From Actinoalloteichus hymeniacidonis (GTDB taxonomy: Bacteria; Actinomycetota; Actinomycetes; Mycobacteriales; Pseudonocardiaceae): a DNA stretch of 64,000 bases. Each line of letters starts with the position of its first letter. Positions within the stretch are counted from its first letter, which is position 1. Positions 25,364 through 35,341 of this stretch are shown here, in pieces. The stretch spans positions 5,146,001 to 5,210,000 of the forward strand of contig NZ_JACHIS010000001.1 in assembly GCF_014203365.1 (NCBI RefSeq). The letters run 5' to 3'. A program made the translations under genes and the position numbers. Below the pieces are notes generated by a model that was not told where the DNA came from, searched no databases, and saw only the letters and a program-made list of their open reading frames with translations.

Positions 25364-26893
25364 ATGTCGGAGCTGGTCGCTAGGCGCGCGGGGATGCGCG
25401 AGTGGGCGGGCCTTGGCTTGTTAGCCCTGCCGACCGCACTGCTGGGCCTCGATGTCACGGTGCTGTACCTGGTACTGCCGAGCATGTCGGAGGCGCTGAC
25501 CCCCTCGGCCACCCAGACCCTGTGGATCATGGACGCCTACGGATTCCTCATCGCGGGTTTCCTCATCACGATGGGCACGCTGGGCGATCGAGTCGGTAGA
25601 CGTCGACTCCTCATGATCGGCATGGCTGCCTTCGCGGCGATCTCGATCTTCGCGGCCTTCGCGCCGAACGCCGAACTGCTTGTGCTGGCCCGCGCGCTGC
25701 TGGGCATCGCAGGCGCGACCCTGATGCCGTCGACCCTGTCGCTGATCTCGAACATGTTCCCCGATCCACGCAGTCGGGCGGTCGCGATCGGCGTCTGGGC
25801 CACGATGTTCGCCCTGGGCATGGCGGCCGGGCCGGTCGCGGGCGGCATGCTGGTCGACCGATTCTGGTGGGGCGCGGCATTCCTGCTCGCGGTGCCGGTC
25901 GCCGTAATCGTGCTGCTCGGCGCACGCACCCTACTGCCCGAGTACACCGCCCCCGACGCGGGCAGGCTGGACCCGGGCAGTGTCGTGCTGTCACTGCTGG
26001 CGATCCTGCCGGTGGTCTACGCGGTCAAGCACACCGCCGCCGACGGCCCCGACCTCGGTGCCGCGCTGTTGGTGGTGTTCGGGACGGCGGCGGGCTGGCT
26101 GTTCGTCCGCAGGCAGCGCAGCCTGGCCTCGCCGCTGTTGGACGTGACGCTGTTCGCCGACCGGGCTTTCTCCGCCGCACTGGCGGTGCTGCTGATCGGG
26201 CTGGTCGGAGTCGGCGGCACCATGTACCTGGTCACGCAGTACCTCCAGCTCGGGGAGGGGATGAGTCCGCTGACGGCCGGCCTGTGGATGGGGCCGCCCG
26301 CGCTGGCGATGTTCGCCGCCGCGGTCGGCGCACCGCTCATCGCGCGGCGGGTGCCACCCGGGCTGGTCATCGCCATCGCGCTGGGCCTCTCGGTTCTCGG
26401 CTACGCCCAGCTGACCTTCGTGGACACCGGGCAGGCGTCGAGCGTGGTCCTCGGCTTCGCGTTCGTCTACCTGGGACTCGGCGCCCTCGCCGCCTTGGGC
26501 ACCGACATGGTGGTCGGCGCAGCCCCGGCGACGAAATCCGGTTCGGCGGCCGCGCTCTCGGAGACCGTCCAGGAACTCGGTGTCGCCATCGGCGTCGCCA
26601 TCCTGGGCAGTCTCACCACCGCGGTCTACCGCGCGCGGATGGTCGTCCCCGCCGAGGTCGAGCCCGAGGTCGCGGATCGGATCACCGACAGCCTCTCCGG
26701 AGCACTCTCGGTGGCCGACCAGGTGCCTGCGGCCGTCCTGACCGATGCCGCGCAGGTCTTCACCAGCGGCGTGAATATCGCCTCGGCCGTGGCAGGCAGC
26801 GCGATCCTGGCGGCGACCGTGCTCTGTCTGGTGCTGCTGCGCCAGGTACGGCCCATCAGCGCCGATCACGGCGGTGCGTCGAGTCCGCACTGA
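25364..26893 (+). CDS. MFS multidrug exporter, DHA2 (14-helix) type
   Basis: 509 residues with about fourteen hydrophobic segments. Family motif A-like LGDRVGRRRLLMIGM lies in the loop after TM2, and the motif C region GMAAGPVAGGMLVD follows TM5. TLWIMDAYGFLIAGFLITMG is typical of the DHA2/QacA/EmrB group, which exports drugs by proton antiport. A GGGAGGAG ribosome site precedes the ATG. A strong operator overlaps the promoter, and the tetR gene follows after 38 bp, so this is a repressor-controlled resistance unit; the drug is unknown. Confidence 0.93.
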   Translation: MSELVARRAGMREWAGLGLLALPTALLGLDVTVLYLVLPSMSEALTPSATQTLWIMDAYGFLIAGFLITMGTLGDRVGRRRLLMIGMAAFAAISIFAAFAPNAELLVLARALLGIAGATLMPSTLSLISNMFPDPRSRAVAIGVWATMFALGMAAGPVAGGMLVDRFWWGAAFLLAVPVAVIVLLGARTLLPEYTAPDAGRLDPGSVVLSLLAILPVVYAVKHTAADGPDLGAALLVVFGTAAGWLFVRRQRSLASPLLDVTLFADRAFSAALAVLLIGLVGVGGTMYLVTQYLQLGEGMSPLTAGLWMGPPALAMFAAAVGAPLIARRVPPGLVIAIALGLSVLGYAQLTFVDTGQASSVVLGFAFVYLGLGALAALGTDMVVGAAPATKSGSAAALSETVQELGVAIGVAILGSLTTAVYRARMVVPAEVEPEVADRITDSLSGALSVADQVPAAVLTDAAQVFTSGVNIASAVAGSAILAATVLCLVLLRQVRPISADHGGASSPH

Positions 26894-26931
26894 CCCGCTC
26901 GACTACCCTCACGCCTGACGGGGAGGCAGGC

Positions 26932-27507
26932 GTGCAGGGGGACGAGAAGGAGAACGTCGACGGGCGAAAGGCTCGTGGGAATCGGCGGCGCACCGAGATC
27001 ATCGAGGCCACCCTCGCCGTCGTCACCCGGGACGGCGCAGCAGGCGTCACCCATCGCACCGTCGCCAAGCAGGCGGGCATCACCACCAGCCTGAGCACGT
27101 ATTACTTCGCCACGCTCGACGACCTGCTTGTCGCGGCCCTGACCAGCGTCGTCGACATCTACACCGAACGCATCCGGCAGATCATCGACGATCCGGGCGA
27201 CCGGCTGCGCGCGCTCGCCGAGCTGATCGTCGAATCCGGTGGGCCCGGCCGGGAACGGGCCCTGGTCGAACGAGAACTGTGCACGCTGGCCGCTCGTCGC
27301 CCGGCGCTGGCACCGGTCGCCCGGCGCTGGCGATCGGACATGGCCGAACTCGCGGCAACCCTCACCACCGACGAGGAGGCCATCGCCGAACTCGTCGCCG
27401 TCGCCGATGGACTGTGCACCGCGATCCTCATCGACAACATCCGTGCCGATACCGACTATGTACACGCGCTGCTGCTTCGCGCCCTGCGCCCCCACGACGC
27501 CGCATAG
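26932..27507 (+). CDS. TetR-family repressor
   Basis: 191 residues from a GTG with GGGAGG upstream; the frame further upstream overlaps the MFS gene and has no homology. The TetR HTH is RRTEIIEATLAVVTRDGAAG followed by THRTVAKQAGITTSLSTYYF. The C-terminal ligand domain is divergent. It follows the MFS exporter gene in the same direction and should repress it, and so its own operon, through the 33-bp dyad upstream of that gene. Confidence 0.9.
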   Translation: MQGDEKENVDGRKARGNRRRTEIIEATLAVVTRDGAAGVTHRTVAKQAGITTSLSTYYFATLDDLLVAALTSVVDIYTERIRQIIDDPGDRLRALAELIVESGGPGRERALVERELCTLAARRPALAPVARRWRSDMAELAATLTTDEEAIAELVAVADGLCTAILIDNIRADTDYVHALLLRALRPHDAA

Positions 27508-27528
27508 TTTGTTTCCCACCGATAGCCA

Positions 27529-27543
27529 GTGACGTCACGTCAC
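27529..27543. promoter_or_regulatory. GTGACGTCACGTCAC palindromic motif
   Basis: The perfect palindrome GTGACGTCAC with an extra overlapping ACGTCAC, 84 bp before the peptidase start. The ACGTCAC unit also flanks a dyad upstream of the DUF3159 gene. Confidence 0.35.
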
Positions 27544-27626
27544 ATTTCCGCCATGTCGAATGTCATCGACGAGCCATGACACAGGTCCACTACCCGGTCG
27601 GCGCTGCGGCGGGTGAGATCGAAGGC

Positions 27627-29243
27627 ATGTTGTCGACACGCGAAAGCAGAGACTCCCGAACCCGAAGCCGGGTGCTGCGGGCATCCGGAATAGCGGTCGC
27701 GCTGCTGGTCGTGGGCGCCTGCACCTCGGCCAACGAGGAGCCGGAGTCCGCGCAGGAGGCCACCCAGGAGATCGGCGAGAACGCACCGGCGCTCGCCCGG
27801 TTCTACGACCAGGACTTGGAATTCGGCTCCTGCGCGGACTACGCGGCCAATGAGACCGAAGAGATGATCTACGTCGACCCGTTCGAATGTGCTCGGTTGG
27901 AGGTGCCGTTGGACTATGCCGAGCCCGAGGGCGAGACCGCGCAGGTCGCCGTGCTGCGCATCGCGGCGAGCGGCGAGGACAAGATCGGCTCGCTGGTGAC
28001 CAACCCCGGCGGTCCGGGCGGTACCGGACTGACCGGCGTGGTGGTGGCGTTCGCGGGTCTGAAGGACACACCGCTGCCCGAGAAGTTCGATTTCATCGGC
28101 TTCGATCCCCGTGGTGTCGGGGCCTCGACGCCGGCGATCGATTGCTTCACCGATGAGGAGCACGATCGCGGCGAGGATATGACCACCCTGCTGGGTGTCT
28201 CCGGCGAGTGGAGCGAGGAGGACACCCGAGGACTGGTGGAGCGTTGCGCCGAGAACTCGGGCGGCGAGGACGTCCTCGCCAGTGTCGGAACCCGCAACAC
28301 GGCTCAGGACATGGATGTGTTGCGGGCGGCGCTCGGCGATGACCAGCTGACCTTCGCGGGCCAGAGCTACGGCACCCGGCTCGGCGCGGTCTACGGCGAG
28401 ATGTTCCCGGACAAGGTCCGCGCCATGTCCCTCGACGGCGCGGCCGACCCGACGCTGGGCAGTGCCGAACGCAGGTTGACCCAGCAGGAGGGCTTCCAGG
28501 GCGCGTTCGACGAGATGGCCGCGTTCTGCGCCGAGGATGCCGAGTGTCCGCTGGGCACCGACCCCGAACAGGCCACCGAGGCCTTCCAGGACATCGTGCA
28601 ACCCTTGCTGGACAACCCGGTTTCCACCGATAGCGGCCGGGAGTTGAGCTACAACCGCGCCACCGGCGGCGTCATCGCCGGGCTCTACACGGAGCAGCAG
28701 TGGCCCCGGATCATCGACGGTCTGGCCCAGGTCAAGAACGAGGGCCGAGGCGACGAACTCCTCGCCCTCTACGAGGAGTTCGGGGGCCGCAGTCCCGACG
28801 GGAAGTGGATCAACTTCTCCGAGGCCAACTACGCGATCAACTGTAATGACGAGGAGCGCCGCAGCCCCGAGGAGGAGGCCGAGCTGCGCGCCGAGGTGAT
28901 GAGCGTGTCCCCGTTCATGCAGACCGGCGAGCCCACCGAGGGCGTCACGCGCGACGCCTGCGAGTTCTGGCCCGTGGAACCGTCGCTCGGCCTGCCTTAC
29001 GCCCAGGACGTCGAAGGCCTGCCGGAGACGCTGGTCATCTCGATCACCGGTGACCCCTCCACCCCGTACGGCGCGGCCGAGAACCTCGCCGAATCCCTGG
29101 GCGGCACGGTGCTCACGGTCGAGGGCGAGCAGCACACCGTCGCCTTCAGCGGCGCCAACGCATGCGTGAACGAGGTCTTCGCCGACTACCTCATCGATCT
29201 GGAGATTCCTGCGGCAGACAAGACCTGCACGCTGGGCGAGTAG
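27627..29243 (+). CDS. secreted TAP-like alpha/beta-hydrolase lipoprotein (tripeptidyl aminopeptidase family)
   Basis: 538 residues. Basic N-terminus, hydrophobic core and lipobox LLVVGAC (C32) mark a surface lipoprotein. The oxyanion region is TNPGGPGGTG, the nucleophile is S247 in AGQSYGTRLG, the likely acid is in ITGDPSTPYG and the histidine in EGEQHTVAF. A cysteine-rich lid region and the C-terminal TAP-like domain match actinobacterial SlpD/SlpE-type tripeptidyl aminopeptidases, which trim peptides outside the cell. An alternative ATG at 27576 would lengthen the N-terminus by 17 residues. A perfect terminator follows. Confidence 0.88.
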   Translation: MLSTRESRDSRTRSRVLRASGIAVALLVVGACTSANEEPESAQEATQEIGENAPALARFYDQDLEFGSCADYAANETEEMIYVDPFECARLEVPLDYAEPEGETAQVAVLRIAASGEDKIGSLVTNPGGPGGTGLTGVVVAFAGLKDTPLPEKFDFIGFDPRGVGASTPAIDCFTDEEHDRGEDMTTLLGVSGEWSEEDTRGLVERCAENSGGEDVLASVGTRNTAQDMDVLRAALGDDQLTFAGQSYGTRLGAVYGEMFPDKVRAMSLDGAADPTLGSAERRLTQQEGFQGAFDEMAAFCAEDAECPLGTDPEQATEAFQDIVQPLLDNPVSTDSGRELSYNRATGGVIAGLYTEQQWPRIIDGLAQVKNEGRGDELLALYEEFGGRSPDGKWINFSEANYAINCNDEERRSPEEEAELRAEVMSVSPFMQTGEPTEGVTRDACEFWPVEPSLGLPYAQDVEGLPETLVISITGDPSTPYGAAENLAESLGGTVLTVEGEQHTVAFSGANACVNEVFADYLIDLEIPAADKTCTLGE

Positions 29244-29253
29244 ACGTCGTTAC

Positions 29254-29294
29254 GCGAAAGAGGGCGGTGCGTGCTCCGCACCGCCCTCTTTCGC
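29254..29294 (+). terminator. terminator hairpin after the TAP-like peptidase gene
   Basis: Perfect 18-bp arms, GCGAAAGAGGGCGGTGCG and its complement, around a 5-nt loop, 10 bp after the stop codon. The stem bottom is A/T-containing (AAAG/CTTT). Confidence 0.9.
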
Positions 29295-29323
29295 TTGCGC
29301 GCGCTCCGGAAGGCCCACCCCTT

Positions 29324-30992
<1,669 letters not shown>

Positions 30993-31034
30993 GGACGGCG
31001 GTCACGGAAGGGCTGACCGAACGACGGTCGCGAA

Positions 31035-31079
31035 GTCGGGTCTGGTGGCGAATCCCCTCTCTTCGTCACCAGACCCGAC
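31035..31079. terminator. bidirectional terminator hairpin
   Basis: Eighteen pairs (one mismatch/G-U) between GTCGGGTCTGGTGGCGAA and TTCGTCACCAGACCCGAC around a 9-nt loop. It lies between the convergent xylanase and MDR oxidoreductase genes. Confidence 0.85.
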
Positions 31080-31147
31080 GCCGTGGGGCGGTGCGTACCC
31101 GGTGTCGACCAAGATCGGCGACCGACCGTCGCCCCCGCGACCCTCGA

Positions 31148-32161
31148 TCAGCCGTGGTCGAGCCGGACGAGCATCTTGCCGACGTTCCGGCCACGCATCA
31201 TCGCCAGGAAGGCCTCGACGGTCTGATCGATGCCGTCGACGACGGTCTCCTCGGAGACCAGCGAGCCGTCGCCAAGCCAGCCTGCGGCCTTGGCCGCGTA
31301 GTCGGCCGCGAGATGCTCGTGGTCGATGACGTTCATCCCTCGCAGGTTGAGCCGGCTGTCGATGGCGACGCGAAGCGAGGACGGCCCGGGGATCGGTTCG
31401 GTGGCGTCGTAGACCGAGATGGCCCCCACCAGCGCGATCCGGCCCGCGATGTTCATGTTCAGGATGGCCGCGTCGAGGTGGTCGCCGCCGACGTTGTCGA
31501 CGTAGACGTCGATCCCCTCGGGTGCTGCGGCCGCGAGCTGGCCGGTGAGATCGCCCTGCCGGTAGTCCAGTGCGGCATCGAAGCCGAAACGCTCGGTGAC
31601 CAGGGCGGTCTTCGCGGGTCCACCCGCCGAACCGATGACCTTGGATGCGCCGAGTGTGCGGGCCAGCTGTCCGGCCACGGAGCCGACGCCGCCCGCAGCG
31701 GCGGAGACGAACACGACGTCGCCGTCCCGGACCGGCGCGACCTCGGTGAGGGCTGCCCAGGCGGTCAGGCCGGTGACGCCGAGCACGCTGAGATAAGCCT
31801 GCACCGGAACCGATTGCGGATCGACGATCCGAACCTCGGCCGCGTCCAGGAGCGCGTGCTCCCGCCAAGCCAGGAAATGGGTGACGGTCGACCCGACGGG
31901 AACGGCCGGGTCCGCAGAGGCCACGACTCGCCCCACCGCGTTGCCCGTCATGGTCTCGCCGAGCGCGAACGGGGCCATGAACGCCTTGTCCTCGCTCATC
32001 CGGCCGCGCATGTACGGATCGACCGAGATGTAGTCGTTGCGCACGATCACCTGGCCGGGGCCGGGATCGGGGACCGAGCTGGTGACGAGTGCGAAGTCCG
32101 ATGGCACGGCCGCGCCGACCGGACGACGGATCAGGTGCCATTCGCGGCTGGAAAAAGGCAT
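31148..32161 (-). CDS. NADP-dependent MDR oxidoreductase (CurA/leukotriene B4 dehydrogenase-like)
   Basis: 337 residues, no zinc ligands. The family features VDPYMRGRMSEDK, GETMTGNAVGRVV, SAAAGGVGSVAGQLAR (cofactor loop) and VDNVGGDHLDAAI are in order. Such enzymes reduce the C=C bond of enones with NADPH. The ATG giving MPFSSREW is preceded by GGAG. It is divergent from XRE copy 2, which probably controls it. Confidence 0.92.
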   Translation of the reverse strand: MPFSSREWHLIRRPVGAAVPSDFALVTSSVPDPGPGQVIVRNDYISVDPYMRGRMSEDKAFMAPFALGETMTGNAVGRVVASADPAVPVGSTVTHFLAWREHALLDAAEVRIVDPQSVPVQAYLSVLGVTGLTAWAALTEVAPVRDGDVVFVSAAAGGVGSVAGQLARTLGASKVIGSAGGPAKTALVTERFGFDAALDYRQGDLTGQLAAAAPEGIDVYVDNVGGDHLDAAILNMNIAGRIALVGAISVYDATEPIPGPSSLRVAIDSRLNLRGMNVIDHEHLAADYAAKAAGWLGDGSLVSEETVVDGIDQTVEAFLAMMRGRNVGKMLVRLDHG

Positions 32162-32364
32162 GACGAAACACTCCAAGGGCGGATGCTCAGGTCGGACGGG
32201 CACGGATCACGCCGGGGCCACTGACGCGGTGTGGTCCGCATCGACGCCTGCCGTTTCCGTTGCCACCCATCTCAATCGCGAGGACGGCCGCCAACCAGGG
32301 CCGCCCGCAACGGAGGGATTGGCAGTACCACCCTGGGAAGGGCGCAGGCGGCCATACTGGGTTC

Positions 32365-33225
32365 GTGGTCATCCAGGACAATCCGCTGGGCACGGCCCTG
32401 CGCCGCTGGCGGGATCGGGTCTCCCCGCTCGACGTGGGGCTACCCGTCGCCGGAAGACGCCGGGCCGCGGGCCTGCGCCGTGAAGAGCTCGCCACGCTCG
32501 CCGGACTGTCGGTGGACTACCTCGTGCGGTTGGAACAGGGTCGGGCCGTGCGGCCCTCCGAGCAGGTCGCCGGCGCGCTGGCTCGCGCGCTGCAATTGGA
32601 GACCTCGGAGCGGGATCACCTCTTCCGGCTGGCACACCTGCCGCTGCCGGGTCCCGAGCGGATCGCGACGCATATCCCGCCCAGCGTGCAACGATTGATC
32701 ATCGCGCTGGCAGATCAGGCCTTGGCGGTGTTCGCCGCAGACTGGACGCTGATCAGCTGGACTCCGCTGTGGGGTGCACTCATCGGCAATCCCGAGCGGG
32801 AGCCCGCGCGCCGCTACAACCTGGTTCGCGACACCTTCATCCACGATGAGTCCTTCGGCTGTGTGCCGTTCACGACCGCCCGAGGCGATGCCGCCAAGGA
32901 GGCCGCGCTCGTCGCCGACCTCCGTGCCACGCAGGGCGCTTTCCCGAACGACCCTCGGCTGCACGCGCTCATCGAGGAGTGTCGCGCCCGCAGCGACCGA
33001 TTCGCCGCGCTCTGGTCTCAGGACGCCACTGCTGGTGCGATGGGCCATGATCGGAAGACCTTCGCGCACCCCCTCGCGGGAGACATCACCCTCGACAGCG
33101 ACATCCTCACCGTTCCGGGCTCCGACCTGCGGATCATCGCCTTCACCACCGCCGCCGGGACCCGAGCCGCCGCACAGCTCGACTTCCTCCGGGTGGGCGC
33201 GGTGCACACATCGTTTGCGCCGTAA
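32365..33225 (+). CDS. XRE-family regulator with MmyB-like domain (copy 2)
   Basis: 286 residues from a GTG; the frame further upstream lacks homology. The HTH contains AAGLRREELATLAGLSVDYL and VRLEQGRAVRPS. The MmyB-like C-terminal domain contains DWTLISWTPLWGALIG, RYNLVRDTF and GHDRKTFAHPLAGDI. It is divergent from the MDR oxidoreductase across about 200 bp, with no obvious strong dyad in the gap. Compared with copies 1 and 3, the central domain is the most divergent, suggesting a different ligand. Confidence 0.9.
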   Translation: MVIQDNPLGTALRRWRDRVSPLDVGLPVAGRRRAAGLRREELATLAGLSVDYLVRLEQGRAVRPSEQVAGALARALQLETSERDHLFRLAHLPLPGPERIATHIPPSVQRLIIALADQALAVFAADWTLISWTPLWGALIGNPEREPARRYNLVRDTFIHDESFGCVPFTTARGDAAKEAALVADLRATQGAFPNDPRLHALIEECRARSDRFAALWSQDATAGAMGHDRKTFAHPLAGDITLDSDILTVPGSDLRIIAFTTAAGTRAAAQLDFLRVGAVHTSFAP

Positions 33226-33275
33226 CGCATTTCGCTTGAGCCGCTGATCCGACCACCGCGCGCCCCGCTTCCCGT

Positions 33276-34190
33276 CTACCCCGGCCGGTTCCACGATCTG
33301 AGTTCCTCGCCCAGGGCATCGACCATCGCGACCGCAGCCGGACTGGGATCCGGCCCCGTCACGGCCCATGCCGCGCGGCCGAGTCCGGCGCCGTGATCGT
33401 GGACGGGAATCCAGCGAACGCCCTGAGGCATCGCCTGCGCCGCGAGGCCGGGCACGAGCGCGATCCCAAGGCCTGCGGCGACGAGCCCCAGTCGGGTGGA
33501 CCAGTGGCGGGCAGCGAAGGCGATGATCGGCTCGGCGATGCCGGGCCAGGCGCCGAACTCGGGGGCTTCGCCCACCCGCGCGCCCACCACCCACGCCTGA
33601 TCGACGAGCTCCTCCGGTGCGACGGATTCGCGGTGGGCGAAGGGATGCGCGTCGGCGACGGCCACCCCGACGCGGCGTCCATTGCGCAGCTCGGTGAGTT
33701 GCAGCCCGGTCAGGTCGTAGTCAGGCAGGTCATCGCCGGTTCCGAGGACCGCGACCTCCAGCCTTCCGCGACGCAAGGCGCTGAGCTGCGCGGGCGTCGA
33801 CTCCTCCGCGAGCCGCACTCGGAGTCCCGGGTGGACCGTCGTCAGCCTCGCGATAGCGCGGGGCAACAGCACCGCAGCCGCCGTAGGGAAACCTCCGACC
33901 ACCAGGCGCCCCGCGAGACGATCACGCATGCCCGCCAGCTCCTGGGTCGCCGCCGCGATGCCATCGAGCACCCGGTTCGCATGCCGGACCAATGCCACGC
34001 CGGCCGCAGTCGGGCGAACGCCCCGTGCGTGGCGCTCGAAGAGCGGAGTCTCCGCGATCTTCTCGGCGACCGCCACCTGCCGCGAGACGGCCGACTGGGT
34101 GTAGCCCAGTTTCTCAGCGGCCGCGCTGAAAGAGCCGGTTCGCGCGACCTCGACGACGACGCGCAGCCCGATGAGTGTCCAGTCCGCCAC
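33276..34190 (-). CDS. LysR-family transcriptional regulator
   Basis: 304 residues. The winged HTH at 1-65 (TGSFSAAAEKLGYTQSAVSRQ) and the substrate-binding domain from about 90 (GRLVVGGFPTAAAVLLPRA) are typical and complete. It is divergent from the SnoaL-like gene. The 116-bp gap contains a T-N11-A dyad 21 bp upstream of the lysR start, so autoregulation and control of the divergent gene are expected. Confidence 0.92.
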   Translation of the reverse strand: MADWTLIGLRVVVEVARTGSFSAAAEKLGYTQSAVSRQVAVAEKIAETPLFERHARGVRPTAAGVALVRHANRVLDGIAAATQELAGMRDRLAGRLVVGGFPTAAAVLLPRAIARLTTVHPGLRVRLAEESTPAQLSALRRGRLEVAVLGTGDDLPDYDLTGLQLTELRNGRRVGVAVADAHPFAHRESVAPEELVDQAWVVGARVGEAPEFGAWPGIAEPIIAFAARHWSTRLGLVAAGLGIALVPGLAAQAMPQGVRWIPVHDHGAGLGRAAWAVTGPDPSPAAVAMVDALGEELRSWNRPG

Positions 34191-34211
34191 GACGGCAGCC
34201 TAACGAAAGGT

Positions 34212-34226
34212 ATGCGTCTGGCGCAT
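34212..34226. promoter_or_regulatory. LysR-type box ATGCG-N5-CGCAT
   Basis: A perfect 5-bp-arm dyad containing T-N11-A, between the lysR and SnoaL-like genes. This is the classical LysR recognition architecture. Confidence 0.55.
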
Positions 34227-34306
34227 GGATCACACCGAAAACAGTCGCTTGTGTGATACCTCGGCCGACCGCAAGCTGGCGGGGACACCATTGCGAAGGG
34301 AACGGC

Positions 34307-34753
34307 ATGACTCACAACTACCACCGAGACGAACTCGTCGCGCGCCTCGTCCGGGCAGGCGAACTCCTGGTCTCCGGCGAGAACCCGGAAGAGCTCGACT
34401 CGTACTTCGACACCGAGAACTTCGCTTTCCACGGCCCAGACGGTTTCGACACCGACCACACAGGGCTCACCGAGTACTTCCAGGCTCTGCGGTCCGCGCT
34501 CGACGACCGGAGCATCCGCCGAGGGATCGTCCTCGTGGAAGGCGGTCGGATCGCCTGTCAGACGTGGATCGATGGCACCTTCGTGCGTCCGTTCACTCAC
34601 TCGCCCGCCGGACGCCTCGAACCCACCGGCGATCGCGTGGTGATGGACCTCATCAACATCTTCAGGTTCGACGACCGGGGCAGGCTGATCGAGGAGTTCG
34701 TCAGGTTCGACAATCGCAGTTTCCTACGCCAACTAGGCGCGGAGGGCGCGTAA
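34307..34753 (+). CDS. SnoaL/NTF2-like fold protein
   Basis: 148 residues, preceded by GAAGGGAACGGC. The pattern of an N-terminal helix pair, FDTENFAFHGPDGFDTDHTG, then beta strands ending in FRFDDRGRLIEEFVRFD fits the NTF2-like superfamily, near SnoaL-type ester cyclases and ketosteroid-isomerase-like proteins. Members isomerise or cyclise small hydrophobic molecules or bind them; activity cannot be assigned. LysR control is likely given the divergent gene and box. Confidence 0.75.
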   Translation: MTHNYHRDELVARLVRAGELLVSGENPEELDSYFDTENFAFHGPDGFDTDHTGLTEYFQALRSALDDRSIRRGIVLVEGGRIACQTWIDGTFVRPFTHSPAGRLEPTGDRVVMDLINIFRFDDRGRLIEEFVRFDNRSFLRQLGAEGA

Positions 34754-34916
34754 CGCCCAGCGTGAACGAACACTCGGCCGGAGAGACCATTCTCGGCGCG
34801 ATACCCGACAGCTCCAGGCGTGTTCTGCGTTTCATTCCCGGGTGACGCGCCCATCGCCATGGCGACTCCGCACAGACGGGGCTGGCGGGCCTGCCACCAG
34901 GACCGCCGGCCAACTA

Positions 34917-34950
34917 GTCAGCATCTGCTGTATAGTCAGCACATGCTGAC
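34917..34950 (+). promoter_or_regulatory. tandem operators overlapping the start of the CmtR-like gene
   Basis: Two 16-bp dyads, GTCAGCA-TC-TGCTGTA and GTCAGCA-CA-TGCTGAC (the second perfect), are offset by 18 bp. A TATAGT hexamer (34931-34936) between them fits a -10 box whose start site would fall at about 34943, the A of the ATG. The second dyad covers the start codon itself. This predicts a leaderless, strongly repressed transcript. Confidence 0.65.
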
Positions 34951-35341
34951 CATAGCTTCGCAGGTGGATGCGATGAATCGGTTGGGGCGGGCGATGGCCG
35001 ACCCGACCAGGTCTCGAATCCTGTTGTCGCTGCTGGCCGGACCGGGATATCCGGCGCAGCTCGCCCGCGACCTGGAGTTGACCAGGACGAATGTGTCCAA
35101 CCATCTGTCCTGCCTGCGCGGCTGCGGGATCGTGGTCGCCGAGGCCGAGGGGCGGCAGACCCGGTACGAGATCGCCGATCCGCATCTGACGCGGGCGTTG
35201 GAGGCGTTGGTGACCGTGGTGCTCGCCGTCGACGACGGCACGCCCTGCACCGAGCAGGACTGCACTGTGCCCCTGTGCTGCGGCTCCGGTGCGAGGACCG
35301 CGATAGCCGAGCCCGGGCCGGGCGACAGCCCGGGGAGATGA
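34943..35341 (+). CDS. cmtR: ArsR/SmtB-family metal-sensing repressor, CmtR-like
   Basis: 132 residues. The winged HTH contains DPTRSRILLSLL and LTRTNVSNHLSCLRGCGIVV, matching mycobacterial CmtR, in which the cysteine of the SCLRGC segment helps bind Cd/Pb. Here the paired cysteines of that segment are conserved, and the tail carries more (TPCTEQDCTVPLCCGSG), a probable further metal site. The ATG lies inside an operator dyad and no ribosome site precedes it. The metal-pump gene overlaps its stop by 4 nt, so metal binding should relieve repression of the pump. Confidence 0.9.
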   Translation: MLTIASQVDAMNRLGRAMADPTRSRILLSLLAGPGYPAQLARDLELTRTNVSNHLSCLRGCGIVVAEAEGRQTRYEIADPHLTRALEALVTVVLAVDDGTPCTEQDCTVPLCCGSGARTAIAEPGPGDSPGR

